Shown: positions 8,309-18,511, counted from the first letter of the stretch. The stretch is DNA of 60,079 nucleotides from Sphingobacteriales bacterium (GCA_015655115.1 JAATFQ010000048.1:1-60079); one strand, 5' to 3'. The notes: generated from the letters alone by a model not told the origin. A program made the numbers and translations.

Positions 8309-10156
8309 ATGAATCTTAAGAAGTTTATAATCTGCATGATGGCCTGCTTTTTTGGAAGTAGTCTTTTTGCACAGCGGCAGATGGAAAAACTGGGGCGCGG
8401 ACTAATTGCTGTACGGCAGGGTGCCACCAGTGTTTATGTGGGCTGGCGGATGCTGGGAACTGACCCCGGGGATATTGCTTTTAACCTTTACCGTAAAAAG
8501 GGTACTCAGGCTGCCGTAAAGCTTAATCAGGCACCCCTTGTAAACAGCACTAATTTTGTAGACACTGGAGTAGCTTTCGATCAGTCTAATACTTATTTCG
8601 TTAAGCCTGTTTTAAAAGGACAGGAGGGCGGTTCAGTCAACACTTTTACGCTGATGCCAGCAGCACCAGTGCAGCAGTATATCGATATTCCGCTGCACAC
8701 GCCTGCAGGTTATACCCCTAATGATGCTTCCGCAGGCGATCTGGATGGAGATGGTGAGTATGAGATCGTGTTACACCAGACAGGGCGCGCACGCGACAAT
8801 TCATCGAATGGACTAACCGACCCGCCGATTTTTCAGGCCTATAAAATGGATGGCACTTTGCTATGGGAAATTAACCTGGGGATAAATATCCGTGACGGAG
8901 CACATTATACACAGTTTATGCTCTATGACCTGGATGGTGATGGCATCGCAGAGTTTGCCTGTAAAACAGCCGATGGGTCGGTAGATGGACGAGGGAAAGT
9001 CATTGGTGATCAAACAAAGGACTGGCGAAACCGTAATGGGAAGATATTAGACGGACCGGAGTATTTCACTATTTTTAGTGGCAAAACAGGTGAAGCACTG
9101 GCTACCAAAGACTATATACCCGGAAGAGGGAATGTAGGTGCCTGGGGTGGCGGCGGCGGAAACGGCAAAAATGATAGTATTGGGAACCGCGTAGACCGGT
9201 TCAACGCCTGCATCGCTTATCTCGATGTAGTACACCCCAGTGTGGTGATGTGCCGTGGGTACTATGGCCGTACCGTTTTGGCGGCATGGGATTGGCGCGA
9301 TGGAAAACTCAGCTCACGCTGGGTATTTGACAGCAAAGACGGTTCGAACCCTTATTCGGGAATGGGCAATCATAACCTTACTGTTGCCGATGTGGATGGC
9401 GATGGGAAAGATGAGATTATCTACGGATCTATGTGTGTGAATGATGACGGAAAGGGGTTGTATACTACAGGATTAAGGCATGGTGATGCTATTCATGTAT
9501 CGGATCTCGATCCTGAACATGCCGGGCTTGAAGTTTTCGGGATCCATGAATTGGAAGAAGGTACAAAAGGATATGGCGTTGCTGTTTTTGATGCTAAAAG
9601 CGGAAAGATTCTGTGGCATGGATCGGATGATGAGGATGTAGGAAGAGGGGTGGCCGACAATATTGACAGCACCAGGGTGGGTGCACAGCTATGGTGGGCA
9701 GGCTCAAAAGGGCTTTATGACATAAAGGGAAACCGTATTGGTGTACAGCCGGTGTCGGTAAACTTTTTGATTTACTTGGACGGGGATGCCTCCAGAGAAC
9801 TCCTGGATGGTAATCACATTCATAAATATAATGGCGGCCGCCTGTTTACCGCAGTGGGATGTCTGTCTAATAATGGAACCAAGTCGACCCCGGTACTGAG
9901 TGCTGATTTGTTTGGCGACTGGAGGGAAGAGCTGATTCTCCGTACAGCGGATAACCAGAATTTAAGGGTGTATACAACCACTATTCCGACGGCAATACGT
10001 TGTTATACATTAATGCACGATCCGCAATACCGGCTAAGTATTGCCTGGCAGAATGATGGCTATAACCAGCCTCCTCATACGGGCTTTTACTTCGGTTATG
10101 GAATGAAAAAACCACCTGTGCCCAATATCATTTTAGTTGAACCAAAGAATAAATAG
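8309..10156 (+). CDS. PL11 rhamnogalacturonan endolyase, secreted
   Basis: This 615-residue protein has a signal peptide cleaved near LFAQ (about residue 21) and reads end to end as a family PL11 rhamnogalacturonan lyase (YesW/YesX type). Features include the start MEKLGRGLIAV, a small N-terminal beta domain (VYVGWRMLGTDP, FNLYRK), and an eight-bladed propeller with Asp-rich calcium-binding loops (GDLDGDGEYEIVL, LYDLDGDGIAEFACKTADG, VADVDGDGKDEI). The end has WREELILRT and YTLMHDPQYRLSIAWQNDGYNQPPHTGFY. It cleaves the Rha-GalA backbone of RG-I by beta-elimination and leaves unsaturated galacturonate ends for the downstream GH105. It is the first intact gene of the RG-I operon, with a GH95-like remnant directly upstream. 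Confidence 0.95.
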   Translation: MNLKKFIICMMACFFGSSLFAQRQMEKLGRGLIAVRQGATSVYVGWRMLGTDPGDIAFNLYRKKGTQAAVKLNQAPLVNSTNFVDTGVAFDQSNTYFVKPVLKGQEGGSVNTFTLMPAAPVQQYIDIPLHTPAGYTPNDASAGDLDGDGEYEIVLHQTGRARDNSSNGLTDPPIFQAYKMDGTLLWEINLGINIRDGAHYTQFMLYDLDGDGIAEFACKTADGSVDGRGKVIGDQTKDWRNRNGKILDGPEYFTIFSGKTGEALATKDYIPGRGNVGAWGGGGGNGKNDSIGNRVDRFNACIAYLDVVHPSVVMCRGYYGRTVLAAWDWRDGKLSSRWVFDSKDGSNPYSGMGNHNLTVADVDGDGKDEIIYGSMCVNDDGKGLYTTGLRHGDAIHVSDLDPEHAGLEVFGIHELEEGTKGYGVAVFDAKSGKILWHGSDDEDVGRGVADNIDSTRVGAQLWWAGSKGLYDIKGNRIGVQPVSVNFLIYLDGDASRELLDGNHIHKYNGGRLFTAVGCLSNNGTKSTPVLSADLFGDWREELILRTADNQNLRVYTTTIPTAIRCYTLMHDPQYRLSIAWQNDGYNQPPHTGFYFGYGMKKPPVPNIILVEPKNK

Positions 10157-10190
10157 ATTTCCTGAATTACAATTATTAAATACTAAGAAG

Positions 10191-12545
10191 ATGCATGAAA
10201 AGATGATGAACAGACTAAAGATAACCTGGCTAACCCTGGCATTTGTTGCGACTTTTATCCAGCAGGGGGTGTTTGCGCAGAATCCTGCAAAACAGGTAAG
10301 GATAATCAATAATTTTGATAAGGAGTGGTCGTTTATTCAGGAAGATGTTCCTGGGGCTGAAAAGGAAGTATTTAATGATACAAAATGGCGTAGGTTAGAT
10401 GTGCCACATGACTGGAGTATTGAAGGTACTTATGACAAGGCCAACCCAACAGGGCGCGGCGGCGGTTATCTGCCTGCTGGTATAGGATGGTACCGTAAGC
10501 ATTTTACGCTCGGTGAAAACCTGGCCAATAGTAAGGTGACTATCCAGTTTGATGGAGTGATGGCAAACAGTGAGGTCTGGATAAATGGACATTCATTGGG
10601 TATACGCCCTTATGGTTATATCAGCTTTAATTATGAGCTTAGTAAGTATCTTAATTTCGGTAAAGGGAAAACGAATGTGATTGCTGTGAAGGCCGATAAT
10701 TCGGTACAACCTGCATCCCGTTATTATACCGGGGCCGGGATTTACAGGCATGTGCGTTTGGTGGTCACCAATGAGGTGCATATTGATAACTGGGGTGTTT
10801 ACATCACTACTCCGGGCGCTACAGTACAAAAAGCGGTAGTTAAGGTACAAACAAAGGTGCTGAACGAGTCCGCCAAATCAGCTGATATTACTGTGGAGAC
10901 TGCTGTGCTGGACCCTGAAGGTAAAGTTGTTCAAACGGTAAGGTCATCACAGGCTATTGCTGCACAGAACAATGGTGTGGTTGAGCAAAACATTGAAGTA
11001 CCCCGTCCCAGACTGTGGGACTTAACGCATACACAGCTGTATACCACCCAAACGAAGATTAAAGCTGACGGTAAGGTGATCGATGATCAGCTGAATACTT
11101 TCGGCATCAGGGATTTTAAATTTGAAGCAGCTACCGGCTTCTGGCTGAATGGTCAGAACTTTAAGTTAAAAGGTGTCTGCCTGCACCATGATGGTGGTGC
11201 TCTGGGCTCTGCCGTTCCCCTCAGTGTTTGGAAATACCGCTTCACTTTATTGAAACAAGCGGGTGTAAATGCTATCCGGACTTCACATAATCCTGTAGCA
11301 CCTGAATTTTTGGACCTGTGTGACCAGATGGGCTTTTTGGTGATGGATGAAACTTTCGACACCTGGACAGCAGCAAAGGACAATGGAGAAATGGGCTATA
11401 ACCGCTTTTTTAAAGAATGGTGGGAGCGTGATACGCGCGATATGGTGCTGCGTGACCGCAATCATCCTTCAATAGTCATCTATAGCGTGGGCAATGAGAT
11501 CCATGACGATCTCAACAGTCCTGAAGGGTTTAAAAAATATAAAGATCAGCAGGATCTTGTTCATCAGCTTGACCCGGGAAGGCCTGTGACGATGGCACTT
11601 TTCCGTCCCGCCTTATCTAAGGTTTATACCAATGGCTTTGCTGAAACTATGGATGTTGTGGGGCAAAATTACCGGGAGAATGAGCTTGTGGCACTTCATA
11701 ATCAGAAACCCAACTTAAAGGTACTGGGTACCGAAAATACACATGTGCTGCAGCAATACCTTGCACTGCGTGACTATCCTTTTATGGCAGGACAATTTTT
11801 GTGGACCGGTTTTGATTATCTGGGAGAGGCAGACTGGCCGGAGACGACCTTCGGACAGGGTTTATTTGACAGAATAGGGAACTGGAGGCAGCAAGGGCTG
11901 CAGCGCCAGAGCTGGTGGTCAGATCAGCCGGTTGTGCATATAGTGCGCAGGCAGGATAATGGGGGTGCCGGCGACTGGGTAAATAACTGGACACCCACGG
12001 ATTTTGATACTTATGATGATGCGAAGGTTGCTGTGTACAGCAATTGTGATGAAGCAGAACTTTTTCTCAATGGTGTATCTTTGGGGACCAAAGTCAAACC
12101 AGCGGATGACTCTCCGCGGTTATGGGATGTGACGTTCGAAAAGGGAACGTTAAAGGTAATAGGAAAGAATAAAGGAAAAGTCGTGGCGACTGAAGAATTT
12201 AAAACCGCCGGTCCACCAGCCAAAATTGTGCTGAGCAGCGACAGGTTAACCATGAATAACAATTGGGATGAAGTAACTTTTGTTACGGCAAAGGTTTATG
12301 ATGCAAATGGAAATCTATGTCCAAATGCGGATAATCTCATTCAGTTCAGTGTTGACGGAGCAACGATCGATGCCGTTGACAATGGTAATGTTGTGAGTCA
12401 TGAACGCTATAAAGCGACAGAAAGACATGCTTATCGCGGGATATGTATGGCTATGATAAAAGGAAAACATGCGGGCAAGGCCGAGATAAAGGCTTCGTCG
12501 GACGGACTAGAAAGTGGATCATTAAAAATAAATATCAACGAATGA
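10191..12545 (+). CDS. GH2 beta-galactosidase-like enzyme, secreted
   Basis: A GH2 enzyme of 784 residues counted from the ATG at 10191; a further in-frame TTG upstream overlaps the PL11 gene and is not favoured. It has a signal peptide ending near GVFAQ, a GH2 sugar-binding domain (WSFIQEDVPGA, LDVPHDWSIEG, GIGWYRKHF, GVMANSEVWINGHSLG), an immunoglobulin-like domain, and the TIM barrel (LKGVCLHHDGGALGSA, IRTSHNP). Acid/base Glu sits in SVGNEIHDD and the nucleophile Glu in LGTENTH. C-terminal domains of the DUF4982 type follow. The likely role is removal of beta-galactosyl side chains of RG-I in the periplasm. Its stop overlaps the next start by 4 nt (ATGA), implying translational coupling to the acetylesterase. 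Confidence 0.93.
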   Translation: MHEKMMNRLKITWLTLAFVATFIQQGVFAQNPAKQVRIINNFDKEWSFIQEDVPGAEKEVFNDTKWRRLDVPHDWSIEGTYDKANPTGRGGGYLPAGIGWYRKHFTLGENLANSKVTIQFDGVMANSEVWINGHSLGIRPYGYISFNYELSKYLNFGKGKTNVIAVKADNSVQPASRYYTGAGIYRHVRLVVTNEVHIDNWGVYITTPGATVQKAVVKVQTKVLNESAKSADITVETAVLDPEGKVVQTVRSSQAIAAQNNGVVEQNIEVPRPRLWDLTHTQLYTTQTKIKADGKVIDDQLNTFGIRDFKFEAATGFWLNGQNFKLKGVCLHHDGGALGSAVPLSVWKYRFTLLKQAGVNAIRTSHNPVAPEFLDLCDQMGFLVMDETFDTWTAAKDNGEMGYNRFFKEWWERDTRDMVLRDRNHPSIVIYSVGNEIHDDLNSPEGFKKYKDQQDLVHQLDPGRPVTMALFRPALSKVYTNGFAETMDVVGQNYRENELVALHNQKPNLKVLGTENTHVLQQYLALRDYPFMAGQFLWTGFDYLGEADWPETTFGQGLFDRIGNWRQQGLQRQSWWSDQPVVHIVRRQDNGGAGDWVNNWTPTDFDTYDDAKVAVYSNCDEAELFLNGVSLGTKVKPADDSPRLWDVTFEKGTLKVIGKNKGKVVATEEFKTAGPPAKIVLSSDRLTMNNNWDEVTFVTAKVYDANGNLCPNADNLIQFSVDGATIDAVDNGNVVSHERYKATERHAYRGICMAMIKGKHAGKAEIKASSDGLESGSLKININE

Positions 12546-13312
12546 AGACAACTGTTTTAAAATTGGCTGCCGGTTTTGTGATCATCCTGATTGCTTCTGC
12601 TTTTATGTTTCAGCATAAACCTGCACTGCACACGATTGGAGATTCTACAGTTCGCAATTCCAATAAAGAAACCTGGGGTTGGGGAACACCCATTGCCGCG
12701 CTTTTTGATACGACAAGAATAGATGTAGAGAACAATGCGATGGCCGGGCGGAGTACGCGTACCTATTTATCGGAAGGGAGATGGGACAAGGTGCTGGCGG
12801 TGCTCAGTCCCGGAGATTTTGTGACCATACAGTTTGGCCATAATGACGGAAGTGTTCCTGATACTACAAAGGCGGGCCGAAGGGGTGTATTGAAGGGAAC
12901 CGGGGAAGAAACTAAGGTTCTGACCTGGCCCGATGGGAAGGTGGAAACGGTTCATACCTACGGATGGTACCTCCGAAAGTTCGTTCGTGAGGCCAAGGCT
13001 AAAGGTGCCACACCTATTGTGGTATCAATGATCCCGAGAAACATCTTTATAAACGGTAAGGTGCAGCGTGCAGATCAGGATTTTGGTAAATGGGCTGCAG
13101 AGATTGCGAAAGAAGAGCATGCTGACTTTATTGACCTAAACAGGAGATCGGCTGATAAGTACGATGCCCTTGGACCTGAAAAAGTTAAATTGTTTTTCCC
13201 CGGAGATCATACGCATACGAATCTCGAAGGTGCAAAATTGAATGCCGCATCAGTAGCAGAAGGCATCGTCGCCCTTAAAGATTGCAGATTGAAAGATTAC
13301 CTTTTAAAATAA
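12542..13312 (+). CDS. CE12 rhamnogalacturonan acetylesterase (SGNH fold), copy 1
   Basis: This 256-residue SGNH hydrolase removes acetyl groups from rhamnogalacturonan. The N-terminal hydrophobic segment (residues 8-23) is a signal peptide or anchor. Block I is IGDSTV (nucleophile Ser35), block II AMAGRSTRTY (oxyanion Gly), block III FGHND (Asn101), and the catalytic Asp/His are in GDHTHTNLEGA near the C-terminus. The GDSTV and DHTHTN forms are typical of CE12. The start at 12542 was chosen over an upstream in-frame codon because it gives a clean signal peptide and the ATGA overlap with the GH2 stop. A paralogue follows 36 nt downstream. Deacetylation would open the backbone to the PL11 lyase. 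Confidence 0.93.
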   Translation: MKTTVLKLAAGFVIILIASAFMFQHKPALHTIGDSTVRNSNKETWGWGTPIAALFDTTRIDVENNAMAGRSTRTYLSEGRWDKVLAVLSPGDFVTIQFGHNDGSVPDTTKAGRRGVLKGTGEETKVLTWPDGKVETVHTYGWYLRKFVREAKAKGATPIVVSMIPRNIFINGKVQRADQDFGKWAAEIAKEEHADFIDLNRRSADKYDALGPEKVKLFFPGDHTHTNLEGAKLNAASVAEGIVALKDCRLKDYLLK

Positions 13313-13348
13313 ATAGACACAGCAAAAATAACCTGTAAATTTATATCT

Positions 13349-14143
13349 ATGAGATTAAGTAGACATTATCTGCCACTGGCATTAATAACGGCCTTCCTTG
13401 TTTTTTCTTCTTTCCTTATTTTTAAACAGACTGGAAAACCTACACTTTTTCTGATTGGTGATTCTACTGTGAAAAATGGGAAGGGGCAGGGTGATGGCTC
13501 TTTATGGGGCTGGGGCAGCTATATTGGCGGATTTTTTAAACCGGACCTGATAACTGTTGAGAATGATGCCCTTGGTGGAACCAGCAGCCGTACCTTTCAG
13601 ACCAATGGGCTGTGGGACGGGGTACTGGCCAAAATTAAAAAGGGTGATTTTGTAATGATGCAATTTGGACATAACGATGGGAGTCCTTTGGATGATACTG
13701 CCCGTGCACGTGGTACCATAAAGGGTATAGGGCCTGAAAGTAAAACCATCTATAACCCGATTAAAAAAAAGCAGGAGACTGTTTATACTTATGGCTGGTA
13801 CCTCCGCAAATATATCCATGATATAAAGGCTAAGGGAGCCGTACCGATTGTATGTTCGCCTATTCCACGTAATCCTGTCGACGCCGGGGTAGTGAAACTG
13901 GCTGATGACCGTTATGCCGGATGGGCGGAAGAGGTTGCAAAAGCAGAACAGGTGGATTTTATTAATTTGAATAAAATAATAAAAGATAAATATAAGCTGC
14001 TGAATGCTGAACAGATCAATAAATTTTTTACCGTGAAAGATCATACCCATACCAATGAGGAAGGGGCAAGACTGAATGCACTTTCTGTTGTTGAAGGAGT
14101 GAAGGATTTGGAAAAATGCAGCCTGAAGAACTACCTGAACTAA
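13349..14143 (+). CDS. CE12 rhamnogalacturonan acetylesterase (SGNH fold), copy 2
   Basis: This 264-residue paralogue of the preceding gene has the same four blocks: IGDSTVKNG (Ser39), ALGGTSSRTF, FGHNDGS and KDHTHTNEEGA. An N-terminal hydrophobic stretch (about residues 8-26) serves as a signal or anchor. The two copies share layout and many phrases (YTYGWYLRKY, KAKGAVPIV, IPRNP) but differ enough to be an old duplication. They may act on different acetyl positions or different chain lengths; that is inference. It is the second of two adjacent esterases in the RG-I operon. A spacer of about 217 nt follows. Confidence 0.93.
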   Translation: MRLSRHYLPLALITAFLVFSSFLIFKQTGKPTLFLIGDSTVKNGKGQGDGSLWGWGSYIGGFFKPDLITVENDALGGTSSRTFQTNGLWDGVLAKIKKGDFVMMQFGHNDGSPLDDTARARGTIKGIGPESKTIYNPIKKKQETVYTYGWYLRKYIHDIKAKGAVPIVCSPIPRNPVDAGVVKLADDRYAGWAEEVAKAEQVDFINLNKIIKDKYKLLNAEQINKFFTVKDHTHTNEEGARLNALSVVEGVKDLEKCSLKNYLN

Positions 14144-14324
14144 GTGGTCCGGCCGGGTACGGCGGCGGCAGAATGGTGTTTCGCTGTCGTAGCAAAGATG
14201 TTACTGTTTATATACACCTGTTTTGCAGGTACATAATGCTTCCGCATAGTTTAGTTGCTTTTTGCAGGACACCGCAGGACGCTCTTTTTCCTTTTTATGT
14301 TTAAATAGCCGATAACCAAATATA

Positions 14325-14349
14325 AGATGTACACCGGTACATCTATTTT
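14325..14349 (+). terminator. Short hairpin with T-run upstream of GH2 gene (attenuator-like)
   Basis: AGATGTAC (14325-14332) and GTACATCT (14337-14344) form an 8-bp stem with loop ACCG. ATTTTT follows directly. It ends only 11 nt before the next start codon, so it could be a weak terminator or attenuator inside the RG-I operon, or a chance palindrome. Confidence 0.4.
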
Positions 14350-14360
14350 TCTAGATTGTT

Positions 14361-17270
14361 ATGTATATAAGAGTATCCCTGTTGCCGAAATGGCTGATTG
14401 TGGTTTGTTTCCTGTCTTACTTTTCAGGAATAGTGCAGGCACAAAGTATTTCTTTAAAAGGAAAGTGGCGCTTTAAAACCGATGCGCATGACGAGGGCCT
14501 GAAAGATAAATGGTATGCAACAGTACTGCCTGAGTCGGTCATCTTACCTGGATCTATGGCTGAAAATCGTAAAGGTGATGATATCACCTTAAAAACCCAA
14601 TGGACAGGAAGTGTTTACGACAGCTCTTATTTTTTCAATCCGCGACTGGCGAAATACCGCAAGGCGGATAACCTTAAACTACCATTCTGGCTTACACCGG
14701 CCAAACATTATACCGGAGCAGCATGGTACCAGAAAGATATTGATATCCCCGCCGGATGGAAAGGAAAGCATATCCTGCTCTCACTGGAATATCCGCATTC
14801 TGAAACCCGTGTCTGGATTGACAATGTAGAAATCGGAACGCAATACACTTTTGTAGTTGCCCAGAATTTCGAGCTGCCTGCTGCTCTGAAGACCGGCAAA
14901 CATACCATCACACTTCAGATAGATAACCGTATCAAATCAATAAATGTGGGGCAGGACTCACATAGCCTGACGGACCACACGCAGGGAAACTGGAATGGGG
15001 TAGCCGGCAGGATTTTACTGCTTGCGGGATCTCCTGTTTATTTTGATGATGTTCAGGTATATCCTGATTTGAAAAATAAACTGGCGAAAGTTAACATACA
15101 CCTCAGTGCCATGGCGAGAAGATCTTCGAAAGGTACTATTACTCTTTCCGCAGAGAGTTTCAATACGAAAATGCAGGTGAAAGTAAAACCTGTAACTGTT
15201 CCCTATACCATCAGCGAGGGGGTGGGGACTGTCACAATTGACCTGCCCATGGGTGATCATATATTAACCTGGGATGAGTTTGATCCTGCATTATACCGGT
15301 TAAAGGCATCCCTGTTAAGTTCGGACGGCCTAAAAGATGAAAAAGAAATTCAGTTTGGAATGCGTGAATTTAAAGCCGTGGGCAGAACATTTGAAATCAA
15401 CGGCAGGCCCGCCTTTTTACGGGGTACAGTAAACAATTGCGAGTTTCCTTTAACAGGATATCCGGCAATGGATGTAGCTGCATGGCAGCGCATCTTCAGT
15501 ATAGCCAAAGCACATGGGCTTAACCATATGCGTTTCCATTCCTGGTGCCCGCCGGAAGCCGCTTTTATTGCGGCAGATCTCGCCGGATTTTACCTGCAGC
15601 CCGAAGGACCCAGCTGGGCTAATCATGGTTCTTCCATAGGTGATGGAAAGCCTATTGATCAGTTCATCTACGATGAAACTAACCGTATGGCAAAAAATTA
15701 TGGCAATTATGCTTCTTTCTGCATGATGGCCTACGGCAATGAACCCAGGGGGAGACAAGTGGAATATCTGACCAAATTTAATAATTACTGGAAGGCTAAA
15801 GATTCCCGCCGTCTGTATACAGGTGCTTCTGTAGGAGGGAGCTGGCCCGTAATCCCGAATAATGAATATATGGTCCGTGCAGGTGCGCGGGGGCTGGACT
15901 GGAGCCGCAGACCGGAGAGCCTGTCTGATTATGCAAAACAGATAGATCAGTTTACAGTGCCCTTTGTTGCACACGAGATGGGCCAGTACTGTGTATTTCC
16001 GAATTTTAAAGAGATTAAAAAATATACAGGTGTATACCGTGCAAAGAACTTCGAGCTTTTTGAGGAGGATCTAAAGGACCATGATATGGCAGATCAGGCG
16101 GAGTCTTTCCTGATGGCTTCCGGTCATTTGCAGGTGTTATGTTATAAAAATGAAATAGAAAAAGCATTACGGACACCCAATTACAGTGGTTACCAGTTGT
16201 TGTCATTGAATGATTATCCGGGACAGGGAACTGCATTGATCGGTGTGCTGGATGCTTTTTGGGATGAAAAGGGATATGTTACGGCTAAGGAATTCAGGCG
16301 CTTTTCTAACAGTACGGTACCGCTGGTGAGAATGCCGAAATTTGTTTTTACCAGTGCCGATACACTGAATGCGGCGGTTGAGGTTGCTCATTTCGGGGCA
16401 CAGCCTATTGAAAATGCAGTACTGTTATGGACTATAAAAGATGAACGCGGGCTCCTGCTGGGCAAAGGCGAATTTAGTCCGGCAACATTGCCTGTCACAA
16501 ATTGTATTCCTGTAGGCCATGTGCTGTTTCCTCTTAAGGCAATCACAAAAGCTGTTAAATTAAATCTTGAAGTGTCTATTGCAGGTACCGGTTTTTTGAA
16601 CGACTGGAATTTTTGGGTTTATCCGGCTGAAATTCCAAAAGCTAAACCTAGTTATTATTACTGCACAAGCCTGGATGAAAAAGCAAAGGAAATATTGGCC
16701 AATGGAGGCAATGTGTTTTTAAATGCTGCGGGGAAAGTGGTGAAAGGAAAAGAGGTAGTGCAAACATTTCTTCCTGTATTCTGGAACACCTCATGGTTCA
16801 AAATGAGACCGCCGCATACCCTGGGGTTTGTCTGTGATCCTTCACATCCGGCATTTGCCGATTTCCCGACTTCCTTTTATAGCGATATGCAGTGGTTTGA
16901 AATTGTAAACAAGGCGCAGGTGATGAACCTCGAGGATTTTCCTAAAGGGTTTAAACCACTGGTGCAGCCTATAGACACCTGGTTTTTAAACCGCCGTCTG
17001 GCGATGATTTTTGAGGCCAGGGTAGGTAAGGGTAAACTGCTGGTCTCCAGTGCTGATTTAAAGCCGGATATGGAAGAACTGCCCGCAGCGCGCCAATTAT
17101 ACTTCAGCCTGCAGCAGTATATGGAATCAGACCGCTTTCATCCAAAGTTTGAGATCAGCTTCAATACAGTGAAGGACCTTTTTGAAACGCCTTCCAGGGA
17201 GCAGTTCAACACCTTTACGAAGGATAGCCCTGATGAGCTTAAACCTAAAACTAAACTGAAGACCAATTAA
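14361..17270 (+). CDS. Large GH2-type glycosidase of the RG-I locus, secreted
   Basis: This 969-residue enzyme has a signal peptide ending near GIVQAQ and GH2 architecture. The N-terminal sugar-binding jelly roll (about 30-220) shows LKGKWRF, AAWYQKDIDIP and LEYPHSETRVWIDN. An Ig-like domain follows (about 225-335), then a TIM barrel (about 345-650). The putative acid/base Glu is in MAYGNEPRG and the nucleophile Glu in FVAHEMGQY. The C-terminal 300 residues carry extra beta domains (SWFKMRPPHTLGF and others) common in such large Bacteroidota GH2 proteins. It belongs to the divergent GH2 group frequent in RG-I loci; beta-galactosidase or beta-glucuronidase activity are both possible. Its place between CE12 and GH105 supports a role in pectin side-chain removal. 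Confidence 0.87.
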   Translation: MYIRVSLLPKWLIVVCFLSYFSGIVQAQSISLKGKWRFKTDAHDEGLKDKWYATVLPESVILPGSMAENRKGDDITLKTQWTGSVYDSSYFFNPRLAKYRKADNLKLPFWLTPAKHYTGAAWYQKDIDIPAGWKGKHILLSLEYPHSETRVWIDNVEIGTQYTFVVAQNFELPAALKTGKHTITLQIDNRIKSINVGQDSHSLTDHTQGNWNGVAGRILLLAGSPVYFDDVQVYPDLKNKLAKVNIHLSAMARRSSKGTITLSAESFNTKMQVKVKPVTVPYTISEGVGTVTIDLPMGDHILTWDEFDPALYRLKASLLSSDGLKDEKEIQFGMREFKAVGRTFEINGRPAFLRGTVNNCEFPLTGYPAMDVAAWQRIFSIAKAHGLNHMRFHSWCPPEAAFIAADLAGFYLQPEGPSWANHGSSIGDGKPIDQFIYDETNRMAKNYGNYASFCMMAYGNEPRGRQVEYLTKFNNYWKAKDSRRLYTGASVGGSWPVIPNNEYMVRAGARGLDWSRRPESLSDYAKQIDQFTVPFVAHEMGQYCVFPNFKEIKKYTGVYRAKNFELFEEDLKDHDMADQAESFLMASGHLQVLCYKNEIEKALRTPNYSGYQLLSLNDYPGQGTALIGVLDAFWDEKGYVTAKEFRRFSNSTVPLVRMPKFVFTSADTLNAAVEVAHFGAQPIENAVLLWTIKDERGLLLGKGEFSPATLPVTNCIPVGHVLFPLKAITKAVKLNLEVSIAGTGFLNDWNFWVYPAEIPKAKPSYYYCTSLDEKAKEILANGGNVFLNAAGKVVKGKEVVQTFLPVFWNTSWFKMRPPHTLGFVCDPSHPAFADFPTSFYSDMQWFEIVNKAQVMNLEDFPKGFKPLVQPIDTWFLNRRLAMIFEARVGKGKLLVSSADLKPDMEELPAARQLYFSLQQYMESDRFHPKFEISFNTVKDLFETPSREQFNTFTKDSPDELKPKTKLKTN

Positions 17271-17347
17271 GATATTGACTATAACTAAAATATTGATTAC
17301 AAAAACATAATTGATTATATATCGCAAAACCTTATAAAATAATAGCC

Positions 17348-18475
17348 ATGAAAAGATTTATGCTGACCACCTTATTCCTTTTTGGATGTACCGTTCAACT
17401 GTTGTTTGCCCAAAAAATCCCTTCATCAGGAAAGATTTTGAAAGTACTGAAACAAACGAATGCCTATTTCATGAATAAGTGGCCTGACGCCGGAAAAACT
17501 ATAATTACAAATAAAGAAAGGCCCAGTAACATCTGGACGCGGGCAATTTATTATGAAGGTTTGATGAAACTCTATACGATCAGACCTGAAAAAGAATATT
17601 ATGATTATGCTGTTCAATGGGGTGAGAAACACCAATGGGGCTTAGCCGGTGGTATACAAACGCGCAACGCAGACAACCAGGCCTGTGGGCAGACTTATAT
17701 TGATCTGTATAATATCGATCCGAAACCGGAACGGATAAAAGATATCAAGGCTTCGATAGACCTGATGATGGCATCCGGGAAAGTGAGCGACTGGACCTGG
17801 ATTGATGCTATACAAATGGGAATGCCTGTTTTCGCCAGACTTGCACACTTGTATAAAGATGACGCCTATTATGAATATATGTATAAAATGTACATGCACA
17901 GTAAAAATATTGAGGGCGGTGGATTATACAATTCGAAAGATAGCCTTTGGTGGCGCGATAAGGACTTTGTACCTCCTTATAAAGAACCAAACGGCGAAGA
18001 CTGTTACTGGTCGAGAGGTAACGGATGGGTGGTTGCGGCACTGGTGAGGGTACTGGAAATTATGCCGGAGAACGCACCGCACAGAGAAGAGTATTTAAAA
18101 ACATATCATGAAATGATCAAGGCACTTGTTCCGCTTCAGCGTACTGATGGATTTTGGAACGTGAGTTTGCATGATGCCACTCATTTCGGAGGCAAGGAAA
18201 CATCAGGTACAGCCTTGTTTGTATATGGAATGGCCTGGGGTATTAACCAGGGAATCCTGGATAAGGCGCTATATACACCCGTTATTGCTAAAGCCTGGGC
18301 AGGTATGACTAAGGAAGCTGTGCGGAAAGATGGTTCCCTTGGTTATCTGCAAGGGACAGGAAAAGAGCCTAAAGACGGACAGCCTGTTGGGTACACCAGC
18401 ACTCCCGATTTTGAAGATTATGGTTTGGGCTGCTTTTTACTCGCCGGTACAGAAGTTTACAAACTGCAAAAATAA
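17348..18475 (+). CDS. GH105 unsaturated rhamnogalacturonyl hydrolase, secreted
   Basis: This 375-residue protein has a signal peptide ending near LLFAQ and the alpha/alpha-barrel signature of GH105 (YteR/YesR type). Recognisable blocks are WTRAIYYEGLMKLY, GGIQTRNADNQACGQTYIDLY, the active-site region VSDWTWIDAIQMGMPVFARLA, YWSRGNGWVVAALVRVLE, and KETSGTALFVYGMAWGIN. It removes the 4,5-unsaturated galacturonate from the non-reducing end of oligosaccharides made by a rhamnogalacturonan lyase, so it acts directly after the PL11 enzyme. It is 77 nt downstream of the large GH2 gene. A decayed CAZyme fragment lies between it and the GH31 gene. Confidence 0.95.
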   Translation: MKRFMLTTLFLFGCTVQLLFAQKIPSSGKILKVLKQTNAYFMNKWPDAGKTIITNKERPSNIWTRAIYYEGLMKLYTIRPEKEYYDYAVQWGEKHQWGLAGGIQTRNADNQACGQTYIDLYNIDPKPERIKDIKASIDLMMASGKVSDWTWIDAIQMGMPVFARLAHLYKDDAYYEYMYKMYMHSKNIEGGGLYNSKDSLWWRDKDFVPPYKEPNGEDCYWSRGNGWVVAALVRVLEIMPENAPHREEYLKTYHEMIKALVPLQRTDGFWNVSLHDATHFGGKETSGTALFVYGMAWGINQGILDKALYTPVIAKAWAGMTKEAVRKDGSLGYLQGTGKEPKDGQPVGYTSTPDFEDYGLGCFLLAGTEVYKLQK

Positions 18476-18511
18476 GGGCTAATTTTAAATGCCTGCTTGC
18501 ACAAAGCGTAA

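Noticed and set aside
10137..10190. TTG-initiated N-terminal extension of the first GH2 enzyme, overlapping the PL11 gene
   Set aside because: The ATG at 10191 leads directly into a normal signal peptide; the extension has no signal character.
12542..14143. Recent tandem duplication of CE12 genes by a mobile event
   Set aside because: The two copies differ throughout and no flanking repeats are visible; an old duplication is enough.
14116..14304. 62-codon frame overlapping the end of the second CE12 gene
   Set aside because: No protein-like pattern; it begins inside the CE12 gene in another frame and has odd composition.
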